The notes under the pieces were generated by a model. The model had not been told where the DNA came from. It made no database searches and saw only the letters and a program-made list of their open reading frames with translations. Below, in pieces: positions 59,469-59,582 of a DNA stretch of 59,582 bases; position 1 is the first letter of the stretch, and every line of letters begins with the position of its first letter. A program made the position numbers and the translations under genes. The DNA is from Nostocaceae cyanobacterium (lineage in GTDB: Bacteria; Cyanobacteriota; Cyanobacteriia; Cyanobacteriales; Nostocaceae), in contig JASJCY010000021.1 of NCBI GenBank assembly GCA_030065825.1, positions 1 through 59,582 on the forward strand, read 5' to 3'.

Positions 59469-59582
59469 GTCACTATCAAGTTTAATCAGGAAGACAATCC
59501 AGTAGTTGCAATCAAAGAAGCTATTGGAGTTGATTTAGGTTTAAAAAACTTTGCTATAACTTCCGAGGGGTCAAAATATGAC
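59469..59582 (+). pseudogene. tnpB: 5'-truncated tnpB (IS200/IS605 or IS607 type), runs off window
   Basis: The last 114 bases read AIKEAIGVDLGLKNFAITSE in one frame. The motif IGVDLGLKNFA is the RuvC-I segment of TnpB RNA-guided nucleases. The frame is closed by a stop at 59466-59468, so the usual ~180 N-terminal residues and start are missing. It may be a fragment, or the remainder may lie beyond the window. The upstream minus-strand 66-codon frame (59279-59479) has only a TTG start and is not recognised. Confidence 0.6.

Noticed and set aside
59279-59479. 66-codon minus-strand frame
   Set aside because: Only a TTG start, no ribosome site and no recognised family; it overlaps the upstream side of the tnpB fragment. 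Kept as undecided.

Overview
The window looks like chromosome from a filamentous cyanobacterium, probably of the Nostocales. It carries petH with an N-terminal phycobilisome-linker (CpcD-like) domain, prk, ndhD, long-form hpf/lrtA and a CAAD-domain protein. It also has a Mo-nitrogenase C-terminal-family protein, a PEP-CTERM protein, frequent GCGATCGC (HIP1) octamers and many short palindromic or tandem intergenic repeats. I cannot name a species. No rRNA, tRNA or CRISPR array was recognised.

Layout. 1-8.3 kb is accessory: a small conserved protein, a STAND-type ATPase with a C-terminal HTH, and a broken SF1 (Upf1-like) helicase plus phospholipase-D-like nuclease locus whose architecture recalls the Mokosh anti-phage systems. 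8.4-11.9 kb holds a same-strand group of exported proteins (DUF4331, TPR, and what looks like the N-terminal half of a HupE/UreJ-type protein), followed by three tandem copies of a roughly 250-bp non-coding unit. 12.6-15.7 kb holds an ATPase plus TPR gene pair separated by a 9-bp tandem array. 16.5-30.9 kb is mostly core metabolism: ctpC, ispG, a coiled-coil protein, pcrA, a histidine kinase, metK, prk and petH. 30.9-44.4 kb holds hom, an SLH protein, a CAAD protein, a pentapeptide-repeat protein, a GHL10-type glycosidase, a hydrolase, infC with a structured leader, lipB, hpf, a PrxQ/Bcp peroxiredoxin and a membrane acyltransferase. 44.7-46.4 kb is a compact graspetide (omega-ester peptide) RiPP locus: a precursor with a double-glycine leader and three TTxAxGEEGG core units, plus an ATP-grasp ligase. 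47-58 kb carries ftsI, an orphan membrane protein, a GCS2-type ligase, a TerB/Mo-nitro_C protein, obgE, a PEP-CTERM SGNH esterase, a BrnT/BrnA toxin-antitoxin pair and ndhD. The last 1.4 kb is repeats and a 5'-truncated tnpB running off the edge.

How the parts relate. prk and petH are divergent across about 940 bp that contains a perfect NtcA-type GTAN8TAC palindrome. ctpC and ispG are co-oriented. BrnT and BrnA overlap by 4 bp behind a perfect palindromic operator. The most system-like items are the graspetide locus, the decayed helicase-PLD locus and the ATPase-TPR pair. A second theme is repeat activity: at least four clear copies of a 110-115 bp element with ATCTTGCACC/GGTGCAAGAT ends, one inside another repeat array and one abutting a hydrolase pseudogene.
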